Assembly: GCA_030035585.1 (NCBI GenBank)
Contig: CM057466.1
Location: forward strand, 112,594,182-112,658,181
DNA length: 64,000 nucleotides
Source of the DNA: Dugong dugon
Lineage: Eukaryota; Chordata; Mammalia; Sirenia; Dugongidae
Direction of reading: 5' to 3'
The position numbers and the translations under genes were made by a program. The notes under the pieces are model-generated. The model had not been told where the DNA came from. It made no database searches and worked only from the letters and a program-made list of their open reading frames with translations. Each line of letters begins with the position of its first letter. Position 1 is the first letter of the stretch. Of the stretch, positions 33,601 to 45,150 are shown one piece after another.

Positions 33601-34198
33601 GCACCTTCTGTTAGGTCAGACTACTTTTCAACATCTTCTAGGGTAGGTTTTCTGCCTTGGAAATTGGGTTATTTTTTCAGTTAATAGAGGGAAAGGAGGA
33701 CTTTTCTGAATGTTCTTCTTTTTATAAAGATAGGGAGAGGAAAAGAGAAAAAAATGGATGTTTTACTCCTTATATTTTCTTTTTATATTAAGCAGTCCCT
33801 TTGACCCTAAAACTAATCAAGTCTGCAGCGAACATCTATTTCTAAGAGAAAAAGTTCTAGACCAGACATCCTCTCTGAATAACCAGAACAGATGAGTTGA
33901 GATGACTGCTATGTTCTTATCAGCTTCCATGAAAGTAAACAAAACTGAAGCAAATGTCCACATTTGGAAATGTTAGACCCCAGAGTTAGCACTTTCAGAA
34001 TATTAATGACCACTTATAGATGGGAGGGCCATAGAGTGGTTTGCCCTCCCTGGAAAACTGACTCTATCTTGCTAACAGATAGCTAAGTCTGTTTGAAAAA
34101 TACAACCTGTCCAAACCTAAACTGCTGATCAGGTAGTCTTAAATATTATAATTCATTTACCAATTTCTATACTTTTCTCCCACTCTACCCTCAATACC
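33601..34198. other. Unique stretch
   Basis: No repeat or gene recognised. Confidence 0.5.
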
Positions 34199-34640
34199 TG
34201 GTATTGGGTGTACATCCTGTCCTCCAAAAGATATGTTGAAGTCCTAACCTCAGTGCCTGTGAATATGACCTTGCTTGGAAATAGGGTCTTTGAAGATGAG
34301 GCCATACAGAATTAGGGTGGCCTTACATTCAATGTGACTGGTGTCCTTATAGGAAGAGGAGAGGACACAGAGAGACACACAGTGAAGACAGCCATGTGAT
34401 GACAGAGGCAGAGATGGGAGTGATGCATCTATCAGGCAAGGAACGCCCAGGATTGCCAATAACCACTGGAAGGTGGACAAAAAAGGAAGGATTCTCCTCT
34501 AGGGCCTTCAGAGACAGCATGGCCCTGCTGACATCTTGATTTCAGACTTCCGGCCTCCAGAACTCTGAGAGAATAAATTTCTGTAGTTTTAAGCCACCAA
34601 GTGCACAGTAATTTGCTATGGAGGCCTGAGGAAACTAACA
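34199..34640 (+). mobile_element. MaLR (MLT1-type) LTR, sense, near complete
   Basis: 'atgttgaagtcctaacctca', 'ggaaatagggtctttgaaga', 'atgtgactggtgtccttata', 'gggagtgatgcatctatcag', 'tcagacttccggcctccaga' and 'ttaagccaccaagtgcacag' occur in the expected order, ending 'gaggaaactaaca'. Confidence 0.88.
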
Positions 34641-35517
34641 TACATGGAATCATTGAAAATTGTATGACTGTATGGGAGAAAAAAAATGCAAGCCAAATTC
34701 TGTTGGCGTAACTCAAATTTCACTTTGATAACATGTTCAAACCTCTGGTTAATACCCCGAAAGAGGCCTTGGCCATTCGGATTTGACCACCAGATGCTGT
34801 AAGACAAGTTCAGGGGAGAGAAGAATACGCAGCAACAAAGAGCTCTGAGAAGAACTCATCTATTGCTGAGATGATAACACTTCCTCCCTTCTGGAATGCT
34901 CTAGCAGATTAAAATCCACCAGTGGAATACCTATCATGAGCTTTCTCTCAGTTTTAAACATGAGCTTCTTTGAAGAGCCTAGGAATATGAACTATTTGTC
35001 AATATGTGCTTTATTTCTCTTTTCCTTTTTTTCTGGTCCCTTCTGCATTTAGAACTTGTCTGCGGTTTGGAGCAGGATCTGTCCTTCGTCTGGTGTAGAT
35101 CATCTTCTGGGCATGGCATGAACATTTTATGGCACTTTATTGACCAGCCTAAGTGAAGTAAATACAGAGATGTGAAGCTCAAAGTGACATATTCCAGATC
35201 TGATGTTCTTACCCTGGCTTCGAGCTTTACACACTGACAAATATGTACCCACTCTCCCACAGAAGCAAACACCATGACGTTTATGCTATGCAATATGTAA
35301 AATATTTATACCTTGGCTTCAACACAAACTGACTATCATTTAAATCGAGAGGCACTGTTCAAAATAAGGACAAGTGAAGATATTTTTGCCGCTCTTTGTC
35401 GACAAAGGGAACCCAATAAAATAACTGATCAGCTTATGTACTGAACAAAACTCCAGCAGTGTCACTGTTCCTAAGAATAACAGTCGTGAGAAACATTTTT
35501 AATGTGCTTGCTTCCTT
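34641..35517. other. Unique stretch
   Basis: A 104-codon minus-strand frame (34979-35293) lacks a recognisable domain. Confidence 0.5.
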
Positions 35518-36597
35518 TGTTGTTGTTCTTGTTGTTAGGTGCCATCGAGTTAGTTACCCTTCACAGCGACCCTATAAACAACAGAACAAAACACTGCCTG
35601 CTCCCGTGCCATTCTCACAACCAGTGCTATGTTTGAGCCCATTGTTGCAGCCACTGTGTCAATCCATCTCATTGAGGGTCATCCTCTTTTTTCTCTGACC
35701 CTCTACTTTACTAAGCATGATGTCTTTCTCCAGGGACCGGTCCCTCCTGAAGCATGTCCAAAGTACATGAAACAAAGTCTTGCCATCCTCACTTCTAAGG
35801 ATCATTCTGGCTGTACTTCTTCCAAGACAGATTTGTTTATTCTGCTGGCAGTACAAGGTATAGTCAATATTCTTTATCAACATCGAAATTCAAAGGCATC
35901 AATTCTTCTTTGGTCTTCCTTATTCACTGCACAGCTTTTGCATGTATGTGAGACGATTGAAAATACCATGGCTTAGGGTCAGGCGCACCTTAGTCCTCAA
36001 AGTGACATCTTTTCTTTTCAACACTTGAAAGAGGTCTTTTGCAGCAGATTTACCCAATGCAATACATCGTTTGATTTCTTGACTGCTGCTTCCATGGGCA
36101 TTGATTGTGGATCCAAATAAAATGAAATCCTTGACAACATCAATCTTTTCTCTGTTTATCATGATGTTGCTTATTGGTCCAGTTGTGAGGACTTTTATTT
36201 TCTTCATTTTGAGATGTAATCCATACTGAAGGCTGTAGTCTTTGATCTTCATCAGTAGGTGCTTCAAGTCCTCCTCACTTTCAGCTAGCAAGGTTGTGTC
36301 ATCTGTATATTGCAGGTTTTTGATGAGTCTTCTTCCAATCCCAATGCCACGTTCTTCTTCATATAGTCCAGCTTCTTGGATTATTTGCTCAGCATACAGA
36401 TTGAATAATTATGGTGAAAAGATACAACCCTGACACACACCCTTTCTCACTTTAAGGCACGCAGTATCCCCTTTCTCTGTTCGAAAGACTGCCCCTTGGT
36501 TTGTGTACAGGTTTCACATGAGCACAATTAAGTGTTCTGGAATTCCCATTCTTTTCAATGTTATCCATAATTTGTTATGATCCACACAGTTGAATAC
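35518..36597 (-). pseudogene. RTE LINE 3' fragment, antisense (1.08 kb)
   Basis: Minus-strand reading gives the end of an RTE reverse transcriptase: the frame 35920-36291 shows 'MLAESEEDLKHLLMKIKD', 'LQYGLHLKMKKIKVLTTGPI', 'VVKDFILFGSTINAHGSSSQ' and 'EIKRCIALGKSAAKDLF', the region after the catalytic box. Sequence upstream of that frame (36292-36597) corresponds to 'CVDHNKLW'-type RTE coding sequence with frameshifts. The 5' two thirds of the LINE are missing, as usual for 5'-truncated copies. An 8-base match 'cttccttt' at 35511-35518 and 36597-36604 could be a short target duplication. Confidence 0.88.
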
Positions 36598-36604
36598 TTC
36601 CTTT

Positions 36605-36619
36605 AGAATTGTTAATTTA
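36605..36619 (+). repeat. Left target-site duplication of the truncated L1
   Basis: 'agaattgttaattta', preceded by 'cttt'. It matches 39941-39955 at 14 of 15 positions. The implied nick 'ttt/agaa' is a near-consensus L1 endonuclease site. Confidence 0.8.
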
Positions 36620-38025
36620 GGGAGGCGCGGTCAACATGGCAGACTAGTTAGATGCTTCCTATGCTTCCTATGTCCCTCTTACAACAAAGACCTGGAAAAA
36701 CAAATGATTTGATTCTATGTGAACATCTGGCAGCCCTGAACAAGGCAATGTTAAGAAATCCATCTGAGTCATACTGGAGAGGAAGACTGTTTGGAAGAGG
36801 TGAGGAGCGCTAGAGCTGCAGCGGCAACACTGCAGAGACACAGCCACACCGGGCCGCGGTGAAGCAGGCAAACAGCTGTGCTGTGCACACGCTCGAGAAG
36901 CAGTTTCAACATCGAGAGAGACCTGGCAGCAGAGATTCTACTTGGACACTCCGAACCAGTGAAGAGCAGCTCCCAAGAGGCTAGGATAAGTATATGCATG
37001 CACACTTTCGCGGCAATTTAAAAAAAAAAAAAAAAAAAGCCCACTTGGGAAAAACCTCTCTCCCTTTTACCTCTTACCTCTCTGCGCTGCACCGGATTTG
37101 GGAAAAACCTCTCTCCCTTTTATCTCCTCCCTCCTCGCTCTGCACTGGGAGTCCACTGGGCCGGAAGTAGATTCCAAAAGGCGTCCTGACCCATTCTCCT
37201 GGCCTTGGAGAGGGAACAAATAAGCTGCTGGCTCCCCTAAGCCAGGAACACAGGGTCAGCACAGCTACTTTGCTGGCCATAGAAATCGGGGGTCTGCAGA
37301 CTCTGAGTGCCATACACCCTTGTATAGACTTGTGGGGACCCATCTCAACAGCGTTAGCCCTCACTACCACAGTACAACAGGGCAAACATCTGAGGTTTAA
37401 CTTCAACTGCTTCAGCTGTGAACGGGCAGATTTGTGATCCTTGAAACAGCCCTGCCCTTCAAGTAGGCACTTTTATCGATCTGCAGCAGGGTCTTGAGCA
37501 CTGGTGGTAGTTCCTAAAGTGCCTAGTCACCTGCTACAGGAGTTCAAGAAAAAGTGGTGCCCTCGAGTCTTTGCAGCCAACATAGTGGGGTGCTGTTAGC
37601 CTGGCTGCAAAACTCACCTACCTATTCACCCTAGAGAATAGGGACACACTTTTCTTTCAGAATCTCAGAGGCAGCTGTCAGCCCCCTGCCTGGCTCAGTG
37701 TGTGATCCCCTACCACAGCCAGAGTCCAGTGTCTGCACCAATCACCCATGCCTCTCTAGGACTGGGGATGAGAGCCTGCATCACACACTTGGTGACCGAC
37801 TGCCTGCACACCCAAGCTGATACCATATAGGAAATTTTAACGGACTCTGGCATGCACATACTTAGTTACAGAACTAACTACCAGGTGACAGGACATTAGA
37901 GATCAAAAGGTGTCAAAAATCAAACTAGTGCACATGAGCAGCCTATGTGGGCATATCAAAACAAAACAAAATAAGAAGCTAGGTCTCACTAAGCAAACAG
38001 AAAATAAAATTATAATAAATTATTG

Positions 38026-39020
38026 ATGGCTCAGAGACAACAGTCAATATCAAGTCACATAAAGAGGCTGTCCATGATGGCTTCAGCAAGCTCCCAAAAT
38101 AAAGAATCAATGAATTATCTGGAGGAAGAGAACTTCTTGGAATTACCAGAGACAGAATACAAAAGATTAATATACAGAACTCTTCTGGAAATAAGAAAGG
38201 AAATTTGACAGAATGCAGAAACAGCCAGGCAACATACAGACACAGTAGTAGCGGAACTTAAAAAAGTTATTCAAGAACATAATGCCAAATTTAATAGGCT
38301 GCAAGAATCCATAGAGAGACAGCAATCAGAAATCCAGAAGATTAACAATAAAATTTCAGAATTAGACAACTCAATAGAAAATCAAAGGAGCAGAATTGAG
38401 ACAGTAGAAGTGAGAATTAGTGATGTTGAAGATAAAGCTCTTGATGCTTTCTTGAGGAAAAATCAGATAAAAGAATTAAAAAGAATGAAGAAACTCTAAG
38501 AGTCACGTGGGACTCTATCAAGAGAAATAACCTATGAGTGATAGGAGTACCAGAACGGGGGAGATAACAGAAAATATAGAGAAAATTGTTGAAGATTTGT
38601 TGACAGAAAACTTCCCTGATATCATGAAAGATGAGAAGGTATCTATCCGAGATGCTCATCGAACCCCACATAAGGTAGATCCCAAAAGAAAGTCACCAAG
38701 ACATATATAATCAAACTTACCAAAACCAAAGATAAAGAGAGAAATTTAAGAGCAGCTAGGGATAAAAGAAAAGTCATCTACAAAGGAGAGTCAGTTAGAA
38801 TAAGCTCAGACTACTCAGCATAGATCATGCAGGCTAGAAGGCAATGGGATGACATATTTAAAGCCTTGTCAGCCAAGAGTTATAGATCCAGCAAAACAGT
38901 CTCTCAAATATGATGGCAAAATTAGGGCATTTCCAGATAAACAGAAGTGCAGGGAATTAGCAAAAACCAAACCATTATTACAAGAAATACCAAAGGGAGT
39001 CCTACGGTTAGATAATCAAT
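38026..39020 (+). pseudogene. L1 ORF1 relic
   Basis: Homologous to the intact ORF1 at 50608-51657, starting MAQRQQSISSHIKRL and passing through 'LEEENFLELPETEYKRLIYR', a coiled-coil stretch (about 38220-38450) and the RNA-binding part ('cttccctgatatcatgaaag', 'atcgaaccccacataaggta', 'gcaggctagaaggcaatggg'). The frame is closed by a stop after codon 61 and by further stops and frameshifts, including near 38208, 38500 and 38820. No ORF1 protein could be made. Confidence 0.88.
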
Positions 39021-39483
39021 AACACCAGCTAACAACGCAAGACTAGAACACAGGACAGAGCAACCAGATATTGACTCAGATACGGAAATCGAAATTACAT
39101 CAAAGCTAAAACATTGAAAATAGGGAAACAGATATCAATATGTAAAAAAAAAAAAAAAAGGATGATATTAAAACAAAAAAAAGAGGGACTTAAAAAATTG
39201 AGACATTGATTTTCTATATGGAGGGGAAGTTAAGGCAATATAAAGTAATAAAAGACTGGTATAAACTTAGAAAATTAGGGGTAAATATTAAGGTAACCAC
39301 AAAAGAATCTAACAATCCTACAAATCAAAATAAAAAAGTAGAAAAACATAAAGACCCAGCAAACACAAAATCTACAATAAAGAAAAATATGAAAAAAATA
39401 CATAAAGAAAAAGGACTCAGCACAGAAAATTGAGGAGAACAAAGAAACTGTGAACAACACACAAAAAGAGATAGCAGGATCAC

Positions 39484-39940
39484 AGCACTAAACTCATACC
39501 TATCAATAATTACACTGAATATAAATGGACTTAATGCACCAATAAAGAGATGGAGAGTGGCAGATTGGATAAAAAAGCATGATCCATCTATATGCTGCCT
39601 ACAAGAGAAGAACCTTAGACTTAAAAACACCAACAGGTTAAAACTCAAAGGATGGAAAAAAATATATCAAGCAAACAACACTCAAAAAAGAGCAGGAGTG
39701 GCAATATTGATCTCTGACAAAATAGACTTTAAAGTAAAATCCACCACAAAAGATAAGGAAGGGCACTATATAATGATTAAAGGGTCAATACACCAGGAGG
39801 ACATAACTATAATAAATATTTAAGCACCCAACAACAGGGCTCCAAAATACATAAAACAAACTCTAACAGCTCTGGAGAGAGAGGTAGACAGCTGCACAAT
39901 AGTAGTAGGAGACTTCAACACGCCACTTTCGGTGAAGGAT
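39484..39940 (+). pseudogene. L1 ORF2 relic, endonuclease half only
   Basis: Reads like the intact ORF2 N-terminus: '[17 protein letters not shown]', 'DPSICCLQE', '[11 protein letters not shown]', '[15 protein letters not shown]', then an in-frame stop in 'NI*APNNRAPKYIK', and finally '[14 protein letters not shown]'. The element ends there, past the aspartate equivalent to residue 145, so the rest of the endonuclease and all of the reverse transcriptase are absent. Confidence 0.88.
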
Positions 39941-39955
39941 AGAATTGTTAAATTA
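39941..39955 (+). repeat. Right target-site duplication of the truncated L1
   Basis: 'agaattgttaaatta'. Its first four bases, AGAA, are also what the L1 sequence would read at this point ('ggacagaac' in the intact element), so the junction has 4-base microhomology. Confidence 0.8.
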
Positions 39956-40821
39956 CCAAGAAGGGAAAATTTATGCTTTTCTGACTATTGCCCTTATCTT
40001 TAGAATGGAAAAGTCTTTTCCTTTGACAAACCATTCTTTCATGAATAACCTCTTCAAGAGCATTTAGTTATCATTATTAATAAATTGTTATAGTAATAAA
40101 TTATATTTTGAACATTTTGTTAAATGCAGTTCTCATGTACTTAAAATAAATCACAAAGCTGGCTTTTTCATGGTATTTAATATATATGGTATGACACAAT
40201 GTGCTTTTAATATATTTAATGTTATATACTTTAAAATGTAAGTGTGTTGTACTTTTATGGAACTTACTTTATATTCCTTTCTATATGGAAAATGTATTAC
40301 TTTTTAATATGGGTTCATTGTGGAGTGCCATTAGGAAATAGAACACGGCTCTTAAAAGTGGTAACTTTCAGAATTTAAGTACATTAAGTGTGGGGGAGGG
40401 GAGGGAACTGCATTATGGTAACATCAAGCATCTAATTGAAACTGACAAAAGCAAGGGGAGAAATCTCACGTTGACATTGTAATGGTGCTCACATTAGCAT
40501 TGACATCACTGCAGTTCTAATGCAAGCAGATGAGACGTTTCCACTGACAAAAAAAGACTTCCCCCTGACATTCTGCCGGTTTCGCACTTTCTTTGGACAT
40601 GCTATCACTGTCATTCAAGATAAAGATAAAAATATTATGAAAAACATCTTCAGTCTGGGCTTATTAAATACTTTCCACAGAGGAAATATGGTGGTCGTTT
40701 TCAAGAGCTGCTGATTTCTGAGACTCAAAAATGCACTGAGACACTCAGGAAAGAAGGCATCATCAAATTCCCAATCACTTAAAATTGTCTTTTAAAAAAG
40801 GAATTTAAAATTAGTTTTTCA
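39956..40821. other. Unique AT-rich stretch, candidate conserved noncoding DNA
   Basis: No repeat recognised. 40040-40330 is AT-rich with homeodomain-like motifs. 40440-40740 is compositionally balanced and motif-dense. Confidence 0.4.
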
Positions 40822-40858
40822 GAAAAAAAAAAAAATATATATATATATATATATATTT
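40822..40858. repeat. A-run followed by (TA)n microsatellite
   Basis: About 13 A followed by about 10 TA units. Confidence 0.85.
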
Positions 40859-41601
40859 TCTTTTTTTATTTTTGCATAAGGCCTTCAAGTGAGACAGAAG
40901 TCTGGTTCCTCTTTGAAGCAGCAGTGAGTGTTTCAGGTTGGGAGGGCGCTAGATGGTGAAGTCAAAGACGGAGGTGAACCACGTGCCCCTGTGAGGCAGA
41001 ACAAGGTGTGAATTCAAAGAAAGCCATTGGCTCCCATGATTCTAATTACCAGGACACTCAAACACCATGCAACCTGGGCAGTTGCACAAAAGGGCCTGCG
41101 CTCAGAAGGGCCCCATGCTTGGTTTAATACTGCGCTGTCATCATCTTGAAATTCTTAATTTTTGACAAGGACCCCTGCATTTCCATTTTGCGTTGGGCCC
41201 TGCAAATAGTGCTAAAGTCATAGCAAGTAAGAGCTTGAGCCACAACTGGAATTCCTCTGACTCCAAGACCACCACTCTTTCTAATGACAGGTGCATAGTC
41301 CTCTGCATGGGTTGGTCATTAGGGACACAACAATTGCCTCTGTTCTTCCAGAAAGGATACATGTGGACAAGGGGAAAGAAGAATGGGAGAATCACCAGCT
41401 AATCCTCAGCTCAGTGCACACTGATCACTTCAGCAAATTAACCCTCCTACCCAAAAGGAAAATTTCCCAAGTATAAAGATGTGTTTCATAATCCATCTTA
41501 AAATGTTAAAAATCGTAGTAACGTTATATGTTGTAAACTTTGATTTTTTTTTCAGTTCTCATCCACCCACAATTTGTAAATACATGGTCTACGTACCAAA
41601 T
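40859..41601. other. Unique stretch
   Basis: Two overlapping frames of 84 (minus) and 69 (plus) codons around 41141-41402 have no domain. Nothing else seen. Confidence 0.5.
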
Positions 41602-41835
41602 GGAGTCCCTGGGTGGTAAAAATGGTTAACGCACTCAGCTGCTAACCAAAAGGCTGGAGGTTTGAGTCCACCCAGAGGCACCTTGGAAAAAAAGCCTCAC
41701 AATCTATTGAAAAATCAACCATTGAAAACCCTATATATTCTACTATATACTATTCTACTGTACTATATACTGTTCTACTCCGACACACATGAGGTTACCA
41801 GGAGGTGAATCTGACTTAACAGCAACTGGTTTATG
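41602..41835 (+). mobile_element. AfroSINE, sense, long-body type with an internal local duplication
   Basis: 'gagtccctgggtggtaaaaa' head, 'ggaggtttgagtccacccag', then a 'ctatatactgttctact'-type block repeated about three times at 41738-41780. Flanks 'tacgtaccaaat' and 'tatgtactaaat' are a diverged duplication. Confidence 0.88.
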
Positions 41836-41877
41836 TACTAAATAAAATAAAATGGAGGATGAGTTAATCCAAATCAT

Positions 41878-41960
41878 TCTCTCACTTAATAAACACCTAT
41901 TGAGTACAAAATATGTTCAAGATATTCAATGAAGCACTAGGAAAGAAGCGAAGAAAAACA
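41878..41960 (-). mobile_element. L2 3' end, antisense
   Basis: 'acttaataaacacctattga' followed by 'gtacaaaatatgttcaagat' is the antisense L2 terminus. Confidence 0.65.
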
Positions 41961-42830
41961 GAAGACTATTTTTGTTGTCTGTAAATCTATGAAGAAAGAG
42001 AAAGATACACGAAGTAGAAATGTTCACTTAAGGTTTTGAAGTACCCATGTCTCAACTTCATAGACAATGGGAAAGATCTAGTGAACAAAATTTATAAAAC
42101 AGCATTATGGCTTTAATCCAATCTATATAGAGACCAGTAAACTGATTTTGTACAAGAAAATTTAAGAAAAAAATGACTGTAGTTAGTCTGTGTTCCTTGT
42201 GATATTTCAGATTTCCAGGAATGCCGGTCCAATGTCATTCTATGACAGGAAGAACAAAAATCCCAGTGACAGATACACAGGACATGAAGAGTGGGCAAGG
42301 AATCAATCGTGAGAGGAAAGGTCGGGTGAGAGGTCAGATCGCCAGAGAGGGGCATATAAGTGAAGAGGCTCATTTCCAGGCTAGTCAGACATCTGCCTTC
42401 TCAAAGACCAGGCTGGGCCTTCAGGCTGCGGGCCAAAGGCAGCTGTTCAACGAGAGCTTGTGAACACAAACTGCCAGGTGTTCAGTTTCACTGCATGAAA
42501 TGCAATGGAAAGCATGCTATTATCATCATCTTCATCATCATCATCATCATCATCATTATTGTCATCCTTGCCACCATCAATATTTAATCTTTATTCAACA
42601 TATACCATTTCCTAGGCATTGAATTGCAAAATGAAACACAGTCTCTTTTAAGCCTTCACTTTTATATTCCGGGAAAATAAAACCATAAATGGTGCCCATT
42701 TCTCTGCTAATGCTGTGAATGTCACATTGCTTGGCCTCTCCAACTAGACCATAAGGCTGCTGATGCCACCCCACTTTAGATTTCCTTTGCATCTCTCCCA
42801 GTGTCCAGCATGGTTTGGAGCACAAATGTG
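41961..42830. other. Unique stretch with an (ATC)n microsatellite
   Basis: A trinucleotide run of about 10 ATC-type units lies at 42525-42557. The rest shows no gene or repeat. Confidence 0.5.
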
Positions 42831-42845
42831 TTCATAATAATTAAC

Positions 42846-43021
42846 CCATTGCCATCGAGTCGATTTGAACTCATAGCAACCCTATAGGACGAAGTAGAAC
42901 TGCCCCATAGTTTCCAAGGCTGTAATCTTTACAGAAGCAGATCTCCCACAAAGTGGCTGGTGATTCTGAACTGCTGATCTTTATTAGCTGAGCGCTTAAC
43001 TGCTGTGTTACCAGAGCTCCT
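42846..43021 (-). mobile_element. AfroSINE, antisense
   Basis: 'ccattgccatcgagtcgatt' to 'gtgttaccagagctcc'. Duplications 'ttcataataattaac' (42831-42845) and 'ttcatgataattaac' (43022-43036) differ at one base. Confidence 0.92.
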
Positions 43022-43036
43022 TTCATGATAATTAAC

Positions 43037-43573
43037 GAACTGAATTTAAGGTAAGGTTATTATTCCAAATAGAAACATTGATTGTTAGTAAGTGTGAATA
43101 ACAGTGGATCTTTGGTTACTGCCTAAAGGTGGAGAGAGGATTAAGTTTTCCATCATCTGAGTAAATTCTTTGAACTTGTAGAGTTTATTTAGCCTTCTGA
43201 CATAAAAAATCAACTTTGTATCAGAAAATGAATTCTCTCTCCACCCAATACTCTTAACTATTTTTCTGCATCTCTGCAGCTGTTCATTCCTGGGTTCATT
43301 AGTTCGTTCACCAGTCATGCATTTGCTCTGATTCCACGAACCCTGACTTCTATTTGATAAGCCTGCATCGGTAGACACGGTTACTAGGGAAGTAAGTTGT
43401 GACACCGAGGTGCTCAGGCCAATGGACACGGAAGCCTAAATATCTAATGGAAACGTTGAGAAGTTATATTAAAGAGGCACTTTGTAAAGGAAATGCAGCA
43501 TTGTAAAGGAAAGAGCAACCACGTCTTTATAAAGAAAGAGAATATTTTGTATTTTTCCGGGGGTAGAATGTGG
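43037..43573. other. Unique stretch
   Basis: A 114-codon minus-strand frame (43085-43429) has no recognised domain. 'gtaaaggaaa' recurs near 43486 and 43503. Confidence 0.5.
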
Positions 43574-43785
43574 GGAGGAGTCTCTGGGCGGCACAAACGG
43601 TTAAGCGCTCAACTACTAGCTGAAAGTTGGCAGTTCAAACCCACCCAGAGGTGCCTCAGAAGACAGGCCTGATGATCTGCTTCTGAAAGGTCACAGCCTT
43701 GAAAACCCTACGGAGCAGTTCTTTTCTGCATACATGGGGTCACCGTGAGTCAGACTCAACTCGACAACAACTAACAGCAATGACA
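43574..43785 (+). mobile_element. AfroSINE, sense, long-body type
   Basis: 'gagtctctgggcggcacaaa', 'ggcagttcaaacccacccag', 'tgatgatctgcttctgaaag' and 'gtgagtcagactcaactcga'. Confidence 0.9.
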
Positions 43786-44234
43786 ATGTGGGGAAGGGTC
43801 TTGTAAAAGGAGAGACCACAAGTACAAAAGTACGGCGACCTGAGTGGTCAGTGGGAGTGCACGTGCCAGAGCTCAACCAGTGGGGCAGAACCACTGGAAA
43901 ATAGAAACGCAAACGATTTTCAAGGGAATTGCTATCGGGATTTGGCCTTACACAATTCTGGAAGCTGATGAAGAAGGGCCTTTGAATGGTCATCTTCACA
44001 TCGGTCTTTAAAAATAGTTCTTTCCTTGCTTGGAAAGGACATTGAAGCTTGCAGTCCATAGAGCGGGCATCGGAGAGGGAAGCTGGATGTGTGGGGGTGG
44101 GGGGAGGGTGGGAATCAAAGCATCCTGATTCAACTATAGCTGGTAATTATTTTTCCATCTATAATTATTCAATATTTCATTAGTTGAATTTTCAGAGATA
44201 TTTGGTAAAATCCAAACAGAACTTTACAGTAAAT
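43786..44234. other. Unique stretch
   Basis: A minus-strand frame of 122 codons (43691-44059) overlaps the SINE end and is not convincing. Positions 44007-44039 are repeated exactly at 46202-46234. Confidence 0.5.
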
Positions 44235-44316
44235 TATACTGTTGTTAGCTGCAGTCAAGTCAGCTCTAACTCATGGCAACCTTGGTGTGTTTGAGTCCAT
44301 TGTGGCAGCTATGTTA
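44235..44316 (-). mobile_element. RTE 3' end fragment, antisense
   Basis: 'ctgttgttagctgcagtcaa' followed by 'tcatggcaaccttggtgtgt' and 'ttgagtccattgtggcagct' is the antisense RTE end with a short deletion. Confidence 0.7.
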
Positions 44317-44319
44317 AAC

Positions 44320-44521
44320 AAAAAAAAAACCAAACCCATTGCAGTGGAGTCTATTCATAGCAGCCCTGTAGTAGAGCAAAACTGTCCCACAGGGTTCCCA
44401 AGGCTGTAATATTTACAGAAGCAGACTGCCACATCTTTCTCCCTGCAATGGCTGGTGGGTTCGAACCTCCGACCTTTCAGTTAGCAGTCAAACGCTTTAA
44501 CCACTGCACCACCAGCATGCC
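44320..44521 (-). mobile_element. AfroSINE, antisense
   Basis: 'ccaaacccattgcagtggag' to 'cgacctttcagttagcagtc' and 'actgcaccaccagcatgcc', following an A-run. It sits inside or next to the RTE fragment. Confidence 0.9.
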
Positions 44522-44694
44522 TGCAGCTACCCTTCCTTAAATGAAGCAATTTTGCTCCTGTTTTCTCCTGATCTCCTTAATTTAGCTCATTCTTGTCCTT
44601 TCCTCAAACATGTTGTATGTTCTAGATGGTCTTCCAGGAAAAAAAAAAAAAAGCCTTTATGTTTGGCAAGATCCACCATAAATTTAAAGCGTCT

Positions 44695-45150
44695 TTTTGT
44701 CGTTGTTAGTTGTCGTCAAAGCAGCTCAGATTCATGGCGACCTTACGTGTAATGGAATGAAATGTTACCCAGTCCTGTGCCATCTTCACGATCTTTGATA
44801 TGTTTGGGTCCATTGTTTTGGTTATTGTGTCAATGCATCTCATTGAGGGTTTCTCTCATTTTTTTGCTGACCCTCTACTAAAAATGATGTTTTTTTCTGG
44901 CAATTGGTCTTTCCTGATGATATGCCCAAAGTAAGCCAGACAAAGTCTTGCCATGCTTGCTTCTAAGGAGCGTTCTGGTTGTATCTCTTCTAAGGTTAAT
45001 TTGTTCCTTCCTCTGGCAGTTCAAGGTATATTCAATATTCTTCGCCAACACCACAAATGAATGCAATTCTTCTTCTGTCTACCTTTTTCATTGTCCAGCT
45101 TTGCCATGCACAGGAGGCAATGGAGAAGACCATGGCATGGCTCTTAGACC
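44695..45150 (-). pseudogene. RTE LINE 3' fragment, antisense, old
   Basis: 'gttgttagttgtcgtcaaag', 'gtgtcaatgcatctcattga', 'cttgcttctaaggagcgttc' and 'attcttcgccaacaccacaa' follow RTE order in antisense. More diverged than the 29.7-kb and 35.5-kb copies, it stops after 'gaagaccatggcatgg'. The minus-strand frame 44878-45066 contains a degraded 'GYAKSI...' to 'KHGKT' stretch of the RTE C-terminus. Confidence 0.82.

Larger units (their letters stand above)
36620..39940 (+). pseudogene. 5'-complete but 3'-truncated L1 element
   Basis: Starts at the L1 5' terminus ('gggaggcgcggtcaacatgg') and has a 1.4-kb 5' UTR unlike that of the 48.6-kb L1, since no 266-bp array is present. It contains a poly(A) interruption at about 37020 and a two-copy repeat of roughly 50 bases around 37047-37150. 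ORF1 and ORF2 relics follow. Sequence stops about 155 codons into ORF2, at 'ggtgaaggat', and the next bases are the right target duplication. There is no 3' UTR and no poly(A) tail. A reverse transcript of this shape is unusual, because L1 copies normally lose the 5' end. Confidence 0.85.

Noticed and set aside
29695-36597. Active RTE reverse transcriptase genes on the minus strand
   Set aside because: Both long copies are 5'-truncated, lack the catalytic box and carry frameshifts; one is also split by a transposon.
37020-37040. Poly(A) run as the tail of a separate retrocopy
   Set aside because: It lies within the continuous 5' UTR of the truncated L1 with no duplication around it; simple expansion is more likely.
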